From positions 1,550,001 through 1,614,000 of the forward strand of contig NZ_VFMJ01000001.1 in the NCBI RefSeq assembly GCF_006715005.1: a DNA stretch of 64,000 nucleotides, read 5' to 3'. The notes under the pieces are model-generated. The model was not told the DNA's origin. It saw nothing but the letters and a program-made list of their open reading frames with translations, and searched no databases. Both the position numbers and the translations under genes were made by a program. Source of the DNA: Serratia marcescens. GTDB lineage: Bacteria; Pseudomonadota; Gammaproteobacteria; Enterobacterales; Enterobacteriaceae. Shown piece after piece: positions 9,118 to 17,784 of this stretch (its first letter is position 1; every line of letters starts with the position of its first letter).

Positions 9118-9143
9118 CACAAGCCCGCTTGCGTGGGCTTGTG
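9118..9143. terminator. Hairpin between zinT and the ABM-domain gene
   Basis: A 9-bp perfect stem, cacaagccc / gggcttgtg, between convergent genes. No clear T-run on either strand. Confidence 0.5.
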
Positions 9144-9144
9144 C

Positions 9145-9462
9145 TCAATCAAACGGTCTGATTTGCAGGTAATCGTCCGTCACTGCCATTTCAAATAACG
9201 TTTCATCCGCCAATAACGTCGCGCGCATTCGTTCCCGGGCTTGCCGATAGCGTTCATCCAGCTGAATATCACCGGCGCTTTCCCATGCGGCGCGGCTTGG
9301 CCACTGCGCATAGCCAATAAACTGCCCGCCTACATCACGATGCAGGCGGGAGCCGAGGCTGCCGCGTTGCAGATAGATGCCTTGGGTCAACTCAAGCCAA
9401 GCCTGGCGAAAGGCTTGTTCGTGTCCGGTTTTGACTGAGAACCGGTAGATGGCGATGAACAT
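9145..9462 (-). CDS. Antibiotic biosynthesis monooxygenase (ABM) domain protein
   Basis: 105 residues, single ABM/ferredoxin-like dimeric alpha-beta barrel: MFIAIYRFSVKTGHEQAFRQAWLE, then GSLGSRLHRDVGGQFIGYAQWPSRAAWE, typical of small cofactor-free monooxygenases or heme-degrading-like proteins. The substrate is unknown. A GGAGA Shine-Dalgarno sits 7 nt before the ATG. It is a single-gene unit convergent with zinT. Confidence 0.75.
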   Translation of the reverse strand: MFIAIYRFSVKTGHEQAFRQAWLELTQGIYLQRGSLGSRLHRDVGGQFIGYAQWPSRAAWESAGDIQLDERYRQARERMRATLLADETLFEMAVTDDYLQIRPFD

Positions 9463-9894
9463 AAGGGATTCTCCGGAAGAGCGACAGTGTGAATTTTAGG
9501 GCTTGCTTCCGGCTTTAACGTTCATATCGTGCTGCAGTACTCAACACAAACGAGCGGGGCCAAGATAATCGGCCGTTTTATTCCATCATTAAAAGAAGGG
9601 TTAATGTTGCGCTGAAATTTTACGCGATTTTTCTGCTGTGGGGAGAGACACCTCGCTTTGTTTGTTATGTTGGTGTTTTTTATTTTATTGGTTTTTTATT
9701 CTGTTTATGTATTGGGTGATATTTTTATATTCTGTTAAATCATTGTTGCTTATCACGCCTTTTTTCCTTGCTATCATTGATAGCATTGATGTCGATTCAG
9801 CGGCGACACGACGCCATATTCCCCCATAAACCGCATCTTATCGCTATTTTCAGGTGGCTATTGCAAATGCTGAGCCCATCGACGATAAATTAAT
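9463..9894. other. AT-rich intergenic stretch upstream of dadA
   Basis: About 430 bp, T-rich on the plus strand. An open frame at 9638-9829 translates to a hydrophobic string without ribosome site or recognisable motif and is not called. The low GC and position suggest binding ground for Lrp or H-NS in front of dadA (inference from E. coli dad control). Confidence 0.4.
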
Positions 9895-9910
9895 TGTGAA
9901 TATTGTCACG
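9895..9910. promoter_or_regulatory. CRP site upstream of dadA
   Basis: TGTGA-ATATTG-TCACG, nine of ten consensus positions. A weak promoter (TTGGAC at 9927, TTAATT at 9949) would place the site near -59, a class I position. E. coli dadAX is activated by CRP and controlled by Lrp, so this fits. Confidence 0.75.
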
Positions 9911-10004
9911 TTTGATGACGAAGTTGTTGGACGGATTTTTTCACTGAGTTAATTTCCTGTGAGCAGAAGATTATGCTTTGTGAAGCCTTGGGCTGGAGTC
10001 AGCG

Positions 10005-11309
10005 ATGCGAGTGGTAATTTTAGGTAGTGGAGTGGTGGGCGTAGCCAGTGCCTGGTATTTGGCGAAGGCGGGGCATGAGGTGACGGTGATCGATCGCCAG
10101 CCTGGCCCGGCATTGGAAACCAGCGCGGCGAACGCCGGACAGATTTCACCGGGCTATGCCGCTCCCTGGGCGGCGCCGGGCGTGCCGCTGAAGGCCATTA
10201 AGTGGATGTTCCAACGCCATACGCCGTTGGCGATCCGCCTCGACGGCAGCAGCTTCCAGCTCAACTGGATGTGGCAGATGCTGAAAAACTGCAACACCGA
10301 ACACTACATGACTAACAAAGGCCGCATGGTGCGCCTGGCGGAATACAGCCGCGACTGCATCAAGGCGCTGCGGCAGGAAACCGGGATCCAATACGAAGGC
10401 CGCCAGGGCGGCACGCTGCAGCTGTTCCGCACCCAGCAACAGTTCGAAAACGCAGCGAAAGACATTGCGGTATTGGAAGATGCCGGGGTGCCTTACAAAC
10501 TGCTGGAGGCCAGCCAGCTCGCCAGTGTTGAGCCGGCGCTGGCCCAGGTGGCGCACAAGCTGACCGGCGGCCTGCAGTTGCCGAACGACGAGACCGGCGA
10601 TTGCCAGCTGTTTACGCAACAGCTGGCGAAGATGGCAGAGCAGGCGGGCGTGACTTTTCTGTTCAACCGCAGCGTCGATCGCCTGCTGGTGGAGGGCGAC
10701 AAGATTGCCGGCGTGCAGTGTGGTGAGGAAGTGTTCAAGGCCGATAGCTACGTGGTGGCGTTCGGTTCGTACTCCACGGCGCTGTTGCGCGGCCTGGTGT
10801 CGATACCGGTTTACCCGCTGAAGGGCTATTCGTTGACCATTCCTATCACCGACGAAGCGGCGGCGCCGTTCTCTACGGTATTGGATGAGACGTATAAAAT
10901 CGCCATCACGCGCTTCGACCAGCGTATTCGCGTTGGCGGCATGGCGGAGATCGTCGGTTTCAACACGCAGCTGGAGCAAAAACGGCGCGAAACGCTGGAG
11001 ATGGTGGTACGCGATCTCTACCCCAACGGCGGCAGAGTGGAAGACGCGACGTTCTGGACCGGCCTGCGGCCGATGACGCCGGACGGCACGCCAATTGTCG
11101 GCCGCACTTCGCTGAAGAACCTGTATCTCAATACCGGGCATGGCACGTTGGGCTGGACGATGGCCTGCGGTTCCGGGCAGTTGTTGTCCGACCTGATGTC
11201 CGGCATTACGCCGGCGATCCCTTCCGACGATCTGGCGGTGGCGCGTTACAGCGCCGGGTTTCGCCAGCAACACGCGGTTCCGCTGAACGACGTGCATCCC
11301 GCACGTTAG
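10005..11309 (+). CDS. dadA: D-amino acid dehydrogenase DadA
   Basis: Membrane-associated FAD enzyme that oxidises D-alanine and other D-amino acids to 2-oxo acids, feeding electrons to the respiratory chain. 434 residues (E. coli 432). The N-terminal Rossmann motif is GSGVVG (residues 7-12), followed by [19 protein letters not shown], which is conserved in DadA. The C-terminal FAD block [14 protein letters not shown] and [14 protein letters not shown] is present. It is followed 76 bp on by dadX; together they take L-alanine through D-alanine to pyruvate. Confidence 0.97.
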   Translation: MRVVILGSGVVGVASAWYLAKAGHEVTVIDRQPGPALETSAANAGQISPGYAAPWAAPGVPLKAIKWMFQRHTPLAIRLDGSSFQLNWMWQMLKNCNTEHYMTNKGRMVRLAEYSRDCIKALRQETGIQYEGRQGGTLQLFRTQQQFENAAKDIAVLEDAGVPYKLLEASQLASVEPALAQVAHKLTGGLQLPNDETGDCQLFTQQLAKMAEQAGVTFLFNRSVDRLLVEGDKIAGVQCGEEVFKADSYVVAFGSYSTALLRGLVSIPVYPLKGYSLTIPITDEAAAPFSTVLDETYKIAITRFDQRIRVGGMAEIVGFNTQLEQKRRETLEMVVRDLYPNGGRVEDATFWTGLRPMTPDGTPIVGRTSLKNLYLNTGHGTLGWTMACGSGQLLSDLMSGITPAIPSDDLAVARYSAGFRQQHAVPLNDVHPAR

Positions 11310-11385
11310 TCGTCGACGCTGTCATAGACTTTCCCGGCCACGCGCAGGCGCGCGTGGCCGCTGTATGCTGCCCCAAGGAGAACTG

Positions 11386-12459
11386 ATGCCCCGTCCCATA
11401 ACCGCCACGATGCATCTCGGCGCGATTGAAAATAACCTGCAGGTGGTACGCCGTTTCGCCCCCGGCGCCAAAGTGTGGGCGGTGGTCAAAGCCAACGCCT
11501 ATGGCCACGGCATCAAACACGTTTGGCGCAGCATGGCGCAAACCGACGGCTTCGCCATGCTGGATCTGGCCGAAGCGGTGCTGCTGCGCGAATCGGGTTG
11601 GCAAGGGCCTATCCTGCTGCTGGAAGGTTTCTTCCAGCAGCAGGATCTGGCGTTGCTCGATCGTTATCGTCTGACGACGGCGGTGCACAGTGACTGGCAG
11701 CTGGCGGCGATCGCCGACGCCACGCTGAGCGCGCCGCTCAATGTCTATCTGAAAGTGAACAGCGGCATGAATCGGTTGGGGTTCGCACCCGAGCGGCTGC
11801 GTGAGGTGTGGCAAAGGGCGCAGGCGGTTGCCAACATCGCCGAGCTGACGCTGATGAGCCATTTCGCTACCGCCGACGGCCCGGAAGGCGTAACCCAGCA
11901 GATGGCCACTATCGAGGCGGCGGCTACCGATATACCGCTGCCGCGCTGCCTCGCCAATTCGGCCGCCACGCTGTGGCATCCTTCGACCCATGGCAGCTGG
12001 ATTCGCCCTGGGATCGTTCTGTATGGCGCTTCGCCGAGCGGTAGCTGGAATGATGTTGCGTCGACGGGACTGCAGCCGGCGATGACGCTGAGCAGCGAGA
12101 TTATCGGCATTCAGCAGCTGAAGTCTGGCGATCGCGTGGGGTACGGCGGCCGTTATAGCGCCGCCGGCGCACAGCGTATCGGCGTGGTGGCCTGCGGCTA
12201 TGCCGACGGCTATCCGCGCCATGCGCCGACCGGTACGCCGGTATGGGTTGATGGTGTGCTGACGCGCACACTGGGAACGGTATCGATGGACATGCTGGCG
12301 GTGGATCTGACGCCCTGTCCGCAAGTCGAACTGGGCGCCGAAGTGGAGCTGTGGGGGAAACGCCTGCCGGTGGACGAGGTGGCCACGGCGGCAGGGACGT
12401 TAGGCTATGAGCTGCTGTCGGCGTTAGCGGCGCGGGTGCCGGTCGTCACCGAAGCCTGA
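11386..12459 (+). CDS. dadX: Catabolic alanine racemase DadX
   Basis: PLP enzyme interconverting L- and D-alanine to supply DadA. 357 residues from the ATG at 11386, which has AAGGAG seven bases upstream; the ATG 21 bp earlier lies ahead of that site. The PLP lysine is K35 in [10 protein letters not shown], and the second catalytic base is Y253 in GYGGRY. Conserved [19 protein letters not shown] and [13 protein letters not shown] are present. Linkage to dadA points to DadX rather than biosynthetic Alr. Confidence 0.95.
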   Translation: MPRPITATMHLGAIENNLQVVRRFAPGAKVWAVVKANAYGHGIKHVWRSMAQTDGFAMLDLAEAVLLRESGWQGPILLLEGFFQQQDLALLDRYRLTTAVHSDWQLAAIADATLSAPLNVYLKVNSGMNRLGFAPERLREVWQRAQAVANIAELTLMSHFATADGPEGVTQQMATIEAAATDIPLPRCLANSAATLWHPSTHGSWIRPGIVLYGASPSGSWNDVASTGLQPAMTLSSEIIGIQQLKSGDRVGYGGRYSAAGAQRIGVVACGYADGYPRHAPTGTPVWVDGVLTRTLGTVSMDMLAVDLTPCPQVELGAEVELWGKRLPVDEVATAAGTLGYELLSALAARVPVVTEA

Positions 12460-12467
12460 GCCGCGGC

Positions 12468-13661
12468 TCAGGCGACTTTTCTAATCTGCCCTTTAATCTG
12501 CTTGCTGAGCCGCCGTGCGTGCAGCGCCAGCAGGCAGCCCGCCAGCATGACCAACGCCAGCGAGAGCTTAGGTTGCAGCGGCAACGCCATCGCCACCAAA
12601 CCCAGCGCGGCACCGCCCGCCATCTGCACGAAACCGACCAGCGCGGACGCGACGCCGGCCTCATTGGAATACGGCTCCAGCGCGTAGCTGGTGGCCGGAC
12701 CCATCACGAACGCCAACCCGGCGCAGGCGCTGGCGACCGGCAGCATATACGCCAGCCAGTGTGCTTGCGCCATCGCAGGCAACAGCAGGACGCCCAGCAG
12801 CAGACCCAGACAGCCCAGCCCCATCAAAATGCCGCCGGTCGCCAGGCAAACCGGGCGGCCAACCTTGTGGATGATGCGGTTGGCGAAGAAGCTGACCAGC
12901 ATGATCCAGAAACCGTTGGCGCCGAACACCAGCGAGAATTGCAGCGGGGTCAGGCCGGCGGTACCCATCAGCACGTTCGGTGCCAGGGAAACGTAAGTCA
13001 GCGCCATGCCCATCGCCCCGGAGTTCACCACCGCAAAGGCGAGGAAGCGGCGTTCGCTGAGGATGCGCGCATATTGGCGTACCGGCAGCCCTTTGACCGG
13101 CACGGTGTCGGCGGGGCGGGTTTCCGGCAGGCGCAGCGCGATGAGCACCAACACCAGCAGCGCATAGCCGACCAGGAACCAGAAAGGGGCACGCCAGCCG
13201 AAGGCTTCGGCGAGCAGGCCGCCGAGTAGCGGTGCCAGCGCCGGGATGATGTTCAGCGTGCCGTTGAGAAAGCCGAAAGCGCGGGCGGCATCGTCACCAT
13301 TCAGGCGATCGCGCACGCCGCTGAAGGCGACGACGGCGGTGCAGCAAACTGCCACCCCTTGCAGCAGACGCGAAGCGATGAAAACCGTCGGGCTGGTGGC
13401 CAGCGCCGCCATCGCGGCGCCGATCATGTAGAGGATAATGCCGGCCAGCGCCACCGGCTTGCGTCCATAGTTATCGACCAGCGGGCCGGCGATGACCTGG
13501 CCGAGGCCGAGCACCAGTATAAACAGCGATATGGTGGATTGGATCAGCGCTTCACTGCTGCCCAGGCCGACAGCAATGGCGGGAATGGTTGGCAGGTAAA
13601 GATCGATGCCTAATGGGCCGAGCAGCACCAGGCTGAGAAGCATAAACAGAAACTTTTGCAT
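12468..13661 (-). CDS. MFS drug efflux transporter, Bcr/CflA-MdtL type (DHA1)
   Basis: 397 residues, twelve predicted membrane helices. Family signs: GIDLYLPTIPAIA in helix 1, GPLVDNYGRKPVALAG (motif A) after helix 2, SRLLQGVAVCC in helix 4 and the antiporter motif C region FLNGTLNIIPALAPLLGGLL in helix 5. These place it with proton-driven multidrug exporters such as Bcr, MdtL and CmlA; the substrate cannot be read. Neither candidate start (ATG 13661, TTG 13688) has a clear Shine-Dalgarno. It is convergent with dadX, with only 8 bp between stops. Confidence 0.8.
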   Translation of the reverse strand: MQKFLFMLLSLVLLGPLGIDLYLPTIPAIAVGLGSSEALIQSTISLFILVLGLGQVIAGPLVDNYGRKPVALAGIILYMIGAAMAALATSPTVFIASRLLQGVAVCCTAVVAFSGVRDRLNGDDAARAFGFLNGTLNIIPALAPLLGGLLAEAFGWRAPFWFLVGYALLVLVLIALRLPETRPADTVPVKGLPVRQYARILSERRFLAFAVVNSGAMGMALTYVSLAPNVLMGTAGLTPLQFSLVFGANGFWIMLVSFFANRIIHKVGRPVCLATGGILMGLGCLGLLLGVLLLPAMAQAHWLAYMLPVASACAGLAFVMGPATSYALEPYSNEAGVASALVGFVQMAGGAALGLVAMALPLQPKLSLALVMLAGCLLALHARRLSKQIKGQIRKVA

Positions 13662-13738
13662 AACAGGAAAGGCACGTCCGAGTGACAAAGAGGGCTAGAG
13701 TAGAGACTCTGGCGGCAAATGAAAAGGGGCAAAGCGGG

Positions 13739-14299
13739 TCAGCGCTGCGCCCCCTGGCGGTAATAGAGCGCCGAGACGGTATCGGCCACATAGCGGGCCT
13801 GGTGGCGAGCATCATCCAGCGCGCGATGCGGCATGCCTTCGAACGGGCGGGTCTTTTTCGGGTTAAAGCCGTGCAGTTCCGCCAGCGTGATCACCGTGCG
13901 CACGTCCTGAGTATCCCAGAATTTCCACGGGCAGGGCATTTCCAACTGCTGGAAGGCATGCTCGAGGATCGCGCAGTCGAACTCTTTGCCGTTGCCCCAG
14001 ACTTTCACCGTATCGGTGCTGTTCATATGGATGAAGCGGCTAAGGCTGCTCAGCACGCGCTTCAGGCTCTCGGTGCCGCCGAAGGCCTGCTTGCGCGCTT
14101 CATCGGACTGCTTCGCCCACCAGGCGACCGTATCCAGGCTGATGGTACGGCCCGGTTGGTCTTTCTGGCTGCTGACGGCGGCTTCGAATTCGGCGCCCAG
14201 CTCCCCGGTTCGGGGATCAAAAAACACCGCCGCAATCACCAGAATGACGGCGCTGGGTTTTATATCCAGGGTTTCAATATCTAACATCAGATGGTGCAT
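13739..14299 (-). CDS. DnaQ-like 3'-5' exonuclease (Rv2179c/RNase AS type)
   Basis: 186 residues, a single DEDDh exonuclease domain. Visible catalytic residues: D7 and E9 in LDIETL, D108 in GNGKEFD, and H158 with D163 in HRALDDARHQ. The N-terminus LMLDIETLDIKPSAVIL matches the phage/enterobacterial exonuclease VIII-like group and mycobacterial Rv2179c, which degrade RNA or DNA ends. The nucleic acid substrate here is not known. The gene is isolated between the MFS gene and an accessory stretch. Confidence 0.8.
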   Translation of the reverse strand: MHHLMLDIETLDIKPSAVILVIAAVFFDPRTGELGAEFEAAVSSQKDQPGRTISLDTVAWWAKQSDEARKQAFGGTESLKRVLSSLSRFIHMNSTDTVKVWGNGKEFDCAILEHAFQQLEMPCPWKFWDTQDVRTVITLAELHGFNPKKTRPFEGMPHRALDDARHQARYVADTVSALYYRQGAQR

Positions 14300-14402
14300 C
14301 GGCGTTTCCGGTGGTTGGTGGGGTAGCTTAATGTTACTACAGAACGTGCGCCGATGCGGCCGGTGCGCACATGAAATCCTTTTAAAGCGCCGCGTTCAGG
14401 TT

Positions 14403-14597
14403 ATGATGTTTGGGATACTCTTGTCTGGTTGGTCGCTATCGGTGAGAACGCTTATCTTTATTCTGTGCATGGTTGGCTACTTGCTGCTGCTGGGCTACCT
14501 TAGCGTGTTTGTCACGGACAAGATCTGTGAGAAGGCGGGCAACTACACCAAAATATGCCGCATCGTAGATATTTCCGAACCCCATATCCCCAAATAG
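14403..14597 (+). CDS. Small membrane protein of unknown function
   Basis: 64 residues from the first of two adjacent ATGs. One or two hydrophobic segments (TLIFILCMVGYLLLLGYLSVFV) are followed by a short polar tail with two cysteines, DKICEKAGNYTKICRIVD. An AGG is the only Shine-Dalgarno-like sequence. I do not recognise the protein. It converges with the next gene, only 8 bp apart. Confidence 0.5.
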   Translation: MMFGILLSGWSLSVRTLIFILCMVGYLLLLGYLSVFVTDKICEKAGNYTKICRIVDISEPHIPK

Positions 14598-14605
14598 CGT
14601 CGGGT

Positions 14606-15088
14606 TTACCCAAGGTAGTCAGTGGTAATCAACGGGGTCAGGATGGCCGCCAGCGCCGTGAGCGCTCCCCATTGCCGCCAGCCCAGCCGCGCCAGCCAAT
14701 CATGCCGCTGCGGGGGCGTGGCCAGTTGCCCGACGGCCACGGCGCCGGTAAGCAGCAGCGTCAGAATCAGCAGTACCAGGCCACGGCTCACCAGCGTGAA
14801 CTCCACATGCAGCACATTGGCGTAATACAGGCGCATCAGGATAAAATAGCTCAGCAAGATCCAGGCGAAAACGACGTTCTTCTTGAGCACCTGCTGCAGC
14901 ATCAACGCGAGGAACAGGCTGTGAAACAGCGACAGCAGGGGCGCTTCAAGCGGGTGCCGAACGCAGACGTTGTAGACCGCCATGTAAATGTTGAAAACCA
15001 GCAGGATATAGATCACGTATATATACCAGCCGTAGATCACTTTGAGTTTTTTCGGGCTCGGCGGCAGGGAGAGTGCGTCCGGTTTCAT
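14606..15088 (-). CDS. Four-helix membrane protein, unknown
   Basis: 160 residues with a strong AGGAGG site 6 nt before the ATG, so it is very likely translated. A polar N-terminus (MKPDALSLPPSPKKLKVIYG) precedes four hydrophobic segments at roughly residues 18-40, 48-68, 72-90 and 100-120, plus a weaker one near the C-terminus. No domain is recognised. It is rich in Tyr and Leu and a little lower in GC than the flanking backbone. Confidence 0.65.
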   Translation of the reverse strand: MKPDALSLPPSPKKLKVIYGWYIYVIYILLVFNIYMAVYNVCVRHPLEAPLLSLFHSLFLALMLQQVLKKNVVFAWILLSYFILMRLYYANVLHVEFTLVSRGLVLLILTLLLTGAVAVGQLATPPQRHDWLARLGWRQWGALTALAAILTPLITTDYLG

Positions 15089-15313
15089 TAATGCCTCCTG
15101 ATGACGCCAGGCAAACGCGACGGTTGAAGACGGCGCGGCGGCATCGTAATTTAAAATTCACAGGGTATATATCACCCGGGCGCTAAATGACGATTAAACA
15201 CAGGATCGGCTTTATTTCCGCGCTGGCCTGGAACTCTTTTTCTCTCTCGAGGTCGGCTGGTGTGTGAGTGTTTGGCAGTTTTCGCACCCTGATGAAAGAC
15301 GTAATATATTGAT

Positions 15314-15607
15314 ATGAAAGATTATAAAAACACTTCGGGTACTAAGGTTCTGCTGCTGTTCAGCCTGGCTTTTTACACGCTGTTGCCGCCGCTGCTGACG
15401 GCGGCCGTGTTCAACCGTTTTAATCTTAACCCCTTCGCGATCGTCAAATTTTTGCACTTTAACCCGTTTTTGGCCGATCGGGGCATACCCGGTTATCAAA
15501 CTTTCTTCTACTTGCTGATGCTATGGTTGGGGGTGAATATTTTGCTGTGGCTGCTGGTGTGGGGCGCCGGGCGGTTGTATCGGTGCTGGCGAGCGGCGCG
15601 CGGCTGA
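15314..15607 (+). CDS. Small two-helix membrane protein, unknown
   Basis: 97 residues: MKDYKNTSGTK, a first hydrophobic segment (VLLLFSLAFYTLLPPLLTAAVF), a short loop with NPFAIVKFLHFNPF, and a second segment (FFYLLMLWLGVNILLWLLVWGA) ending in arginines. No strong Shine-Dalgarno. The family is not recognised. RyhB follows about 75 bp downstream on the same strand. Confidence 0.55.
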   Translation: MKDYKNTSGTKVLLLFSLAFYTLLPPLLTAAVFNRFNLNPFAIVKFLHFNPFLADRGIPGYQTFFYLLMLWLGVNILLWLLVWGAGRLYRCWRAARG

Positions 15608-15654
15608 TATTTTACCAAAGGGAAAAAGTCGCGCAGGGAAATGACTTTACAATC

Positions 15655-15673
15655 AATAATGAGACGTATTATC
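15655..15673 (+). promoter_or_regulatory. Fur box over the ryhB promoter
   Basis: AATAATGAGACGTATTATC keeps the ATAATGA and ATTATC arms of the 19-bp Fur consensus. It lies between a TTTACA element (15646) and a TATCAT -10 (15671), so Fe-Fur would occlude the promoter. Confidence 0.75.
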
Positions 15674-15680
15674 ATCTTTT

Positions 15681-15786
15681 GGCCGGTGAGGGGAAAGGGT
15701 TGTCTCCTTCTGTGCCCCCCGAACCGGCACGACATTGCTCACATTGCTTCCAGTTTTCATGCCAGCCTTGCGCTGGCGTTTTTTTT
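15681..15786 (+). ncRNA. ryhB: RyhB small regulatory RNA
   Basis: Hfq-dependent sRNA made under iron starvation that represses iron-using proteins. The 28 bases at 15727-15754, including GACATTGCTCACATTGCTTC, are as I recall identical to the core of E. coli RyhB that pairs with sodB and sdhCDAB. The RNA ends in an intrinsic terminator (gccagc / gctggc at 15761-15777, then eight T). A 5' stem forms from CCGGT..GGGG (15683) with CCCC..ACCGG. The 5' end is estimated from the -10 box. At about 106 nt it is a little longer than the 90-nt E. coli RNA because of the 5' stem. Its neighbours differ from the E. coli yhhX-yhhY site. Confidence 0.9.
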
Positions 15787-15881
15787 ATCCCACGCCAAAA
15801 AACCGCGACGCCGGCGGCCTTCCCTTTTTCATTAGCATGGCTGTTTAAAAAACCAAGCCCGCCGCGAGGTCTATTGGGGGA

Positions 15882-16058
15882 TTAGAACAGCGAAAACAGC
15901 AACACGACCGGCAGACTCAACGGCCAGGTTAACCCGATGGTCAGCGCGCTGATACAGCGAATTTTGACGGTGTCCCGGCTAACCAGATAGGTGAAAACCA
16001 TAGAAACTAACAGACCAATAAAATAACAGTATTGCGTTGCAACCCACAGCGACGACAT
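15882..16058 (-). CDS. GhoT/OrtT-family membrane toxin
   Basis: 58 residues. The C-terminal signature GLTWPLSLPVVLLFSLF matches E. coli GhoT (GITWPMSLPVALLFSLF) and OrtT, both 57-residue inner-membrane proteins that collapse the proton motive force. The layout is the same: one N-terminal helix (YCYFIGLLVSMVFTYLV), a short basic SRDTVKIR loop, and the second helix. GhoT is controlled by the GhoS endoribonuclease, but no GhoS-like gene is visible here, so OrtT, the orphan form induced in the stringent response, is the better analogue. It converges with ryhB, the stops being about 95 bp apart. The ribosome site is weak (GGGATCGGG). Confidence 0.85.
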   Translation of the reverse strand: MSSLWVATQYCYFIGLLVSMVFTYLVSRDTVKIRCISALTIGLTWPLSLPVVLLFSLF

Positions 16059-16427
16059 GAAACCCGATCCCAGTTGTATTTTTACGCGCGAATTCTAGGA
16101 GCTTGGCGGGCGATAATCAATGACCCACGGCCGTTAATTCCAACCTTTATCCATAAGATTGCATAATTTATTTCTATAAAGAACACAGGGTTATTAACAG
16201 CTTTACGTTTATTACGAAAAGAAATCAACAACATAGTTACCGGTAACATTTTGCGTCGGCAAGCCCTCACTTTGGCGGGGCTGCGCCAGGTAAGAAAAAA
16301 GTTGGCGCGGGATGCCGAAAGGGGATAGGACTGTTATCTGTAAATATTATTGATGTATCTGTGGGCGGAAAGGTTAAGGCAAGATAGCGTCAGGTTTTGC
16401 TTTCGTGGGCGCTTTGGGGGCGGTTTT

Positions 16428-16448
16428 AGCGCATCGTCCCGATGCGCT
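16428..16448. terminator. Hairpin in the 16.3-16.5 kb gap
   Basis: A 9-bp perfect stem, agcgcatcg / cgatgcgct, with a 3-nt loop, followed by TGTTTG on the plus strand. It lies about 40 bp downstream of the 29-residue minus-strand ORF. No neighbouring gene on the plus strand explains it. Confidence 0.4.
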
Positions 16449-16489
16449 TGTTTGCCAGTTGGGGAGGGGTATTTATTGCCGCCGCAGGT

Positions 16490-16579
16490 TTAATGAATGT
16501 TAAGACCGTAGACGAACAGCCACGAAAACAGCAGCGCCAGCAGGCACGTCATCAAAACGATGGAGATCATTTCCTTCAC
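16490..16579 (-). CDS. Possible 29-residue membrane peptide
   Basis: GTG start with AAAAGGAA eight bases upstream. The peptide is MKEMISIVLMTCLLALLFSW followed by LFVYGLNIH: a short charged start and one long hydrophobic helix. Size and composition resemble enterobacterial single-helix stress peptides, but I cannot name it. A hairpin sits downstream. Confidence 0.45.
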   Translation of the reverse strand: MKEMISIVLMTCLLALLFSWLFVYGLNIH

Positions 16580-16886
16580 AACTACATTCCTTTTCCCGGC
16601 AGATAGGATTTACTTGTCTTTGTTTTTGCGTGAGATTTTAGATCGACATGGGTAAAAATCCTAGTTTTAATCCTATTTTTCGCGCTGTCACCACGGCTTA
16701 TGCCGCCTCGCAAGGTCATGACGGCGTCTGAAAATCGACCCCTTAACCCGTCGTAGCTATTGCCGAATGCCGCGAGGCTAACTATATAAAATGGGGATCG
16801 CGCGACGTCGCCGGCAGTAAGGCGCGTCCCGAAGGGCGGCTGTTGACCTGTCTACAGTGCCTCCATATGAGATGAAGGAGTCGTCA
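16580..16886. other. Intergenic stretch before the hydrolase gene
   Basis: About 300 bp between the 29-residue ORF and the alpha/beta hydrolase. I see no gene or RNA element. A TATAAAAT box at about 16784 could be the -10 of the hydrolase promoter. Confidence 0.4.
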
Positions 16887-17576
16887 ATGAGCACAAAACC
16901 AACCATCGTGCTGGTCCACGGATTCTGGGGCGGCGCCGCGCACTGGAGTAAGGTCATCCTCGAGTTGTCGCGTAAGGGATATTCGGCGATGCATGCGGTG
17001 GAAATGCCGCTGACCTCGTTGGCCGAGGATGCGGAACGCACGCGCAAGATGGTCGCGCAGCAAGCGGGACCGGTATTGCTGGTGGGGCACTCTTACGGTG
17101 GTGCCGTGATCACGGTAATGGGCAACCAGCCTAACGTGGTCGGCCTGGTCTACATTGCCGCCTTTGCGCCGGACGCTGGAGAAAGCCCCGGCGGTATTAC
17201 GCAAGCGCATCCCCCTGCGGCGGTCGCGAATCTGGCCCCGGACAGCGACGGCTATCTGTGGATCAAAGCCGACAAGTTTCATGAGAGCTTTTGCCAGGAT
17301 CTGACCGCTGATGAGGCGCTGGTGATGGCGGTGGCGCAGAAGGCTCCGCTGGCCGATACCTTCGGTAACACTATCAATGAACCAGCCTGGAAACATAAAC
17401 CGTCATGGTATCAACTCTCCAGTGACGATCGCATGATAGCGCCGGAGAATCAGCGGCATATGGCGCAGCGGCTGCAGGCAAAGAAAGTCATGGTGCTGAA
17501 TGCCAGCCATGCTTCGCTGGTTTCCCATGCCGCAGAGGTGGCGGGATTGATTGACGAAGCGGCCGGTTCTGTATAA
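16887..17576 (+). CDS. Alpha/beta hydrolase
   Basis: 229 residues from the ATG at 16887, which is preceded by GAAGGAG; an in-frame ATG 30 bp upstream has no such site. The oxyanion motif HGFWGGAAHW is at residues 11-20, the nucleophile is S69 in GHSYGG, and the C-terminal histidine lies in NASHASLVSH. The compact lid and overall length fit the esterase/hydroxynitrile-lyase-like AB_hydrolase_6 group. The substrate is unknown. It stands alone, with no signal peptide, so it is cytoplasmic. Confidence 0.85.
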   Translation: MSTKPTIVLVHGFWGGAAHWSKVILELSRKGYSAMHAVEMPLTSLAEDAERTRKMVAQQAGPVLLVGHSYGGAVITVMGNQPNVVGLVYIAAFAPDAGESPGGITQAHPPAAVANLAPDSDGYLWIKADKFHESFCQDLTADEALVMAVAQKAPLADTFGNTINEPAWKHKPSWYQLSSDDRMIAPENQRHMAQRLQAKKVMVLNASHASLVSHAAEVAGLIDEAAGSV

Positions 17577-17640
17577 AGCAAGGCAGGAAGGTCATCTGGC
17601 TAAAAGGTGACAGCCTATAACCGAGTATGCCTTCGCTGCC

Positions 17641-17671
17641 TATTACGCCGGGCTAAAGAGCCGGCGTAATA
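17641..17671. terminator. Long hairpin between hydrolase and small-protein genes
   Basis: A perfect 11-bp stem, tattacgccgg / ccggcgtaata, with a 9-nt loop, between convergent units. No T-run. Confidence 0.55.
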
Positions 17672-17679
17672 GGCGCTTA

Positions 17680-17778
17680 TTAGGGATAAGGGTTGATATC
17701 GCTATCGAGGTTAATGATGAACATCATCATTAACACCACGAGGGTGGCAATAATGGCGTAGATTTCCGCCTTGCGCAT
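17680..17778 (-). CDS. 32-residue membrane peptide downstream of the AriR-like gene
   Basis: Starts 7 bp after the AriR-like stop, and its Shine-Dalgarno (AAGG) overlaps that stop codon, a sign of coupled translation. The sequence is MRKAEIYAIIATLVVLMMMF then IINLDSDINPYP: one hydrophobic helix with a short acidic tail. The family is unknown. E. coli ymgA-ymgB-ymgC also groups small proteins around AriR. Confidence 0.6.
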   Translation of the reverse strand: MRKAEIYAIIATLVVLMMMFIINLDSDINPYP

Positions 17779-17784
17779 ATCGCC

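Noticed and set aside
9638-9829. 63-residue hydrophobic frame upstream of dadA
   Set aside because: T-rich DNA reads as hydrophobic by chance; no Shine-Dalgarno and no family.
16082-16270. 62-residue minus-strand frame upstream of the GhoT-like gene, as possible GhoS
   Set aside because: The sequence does not resemble GhoS (98 residues, ferredoxin-like fold) and has no ribosome site.
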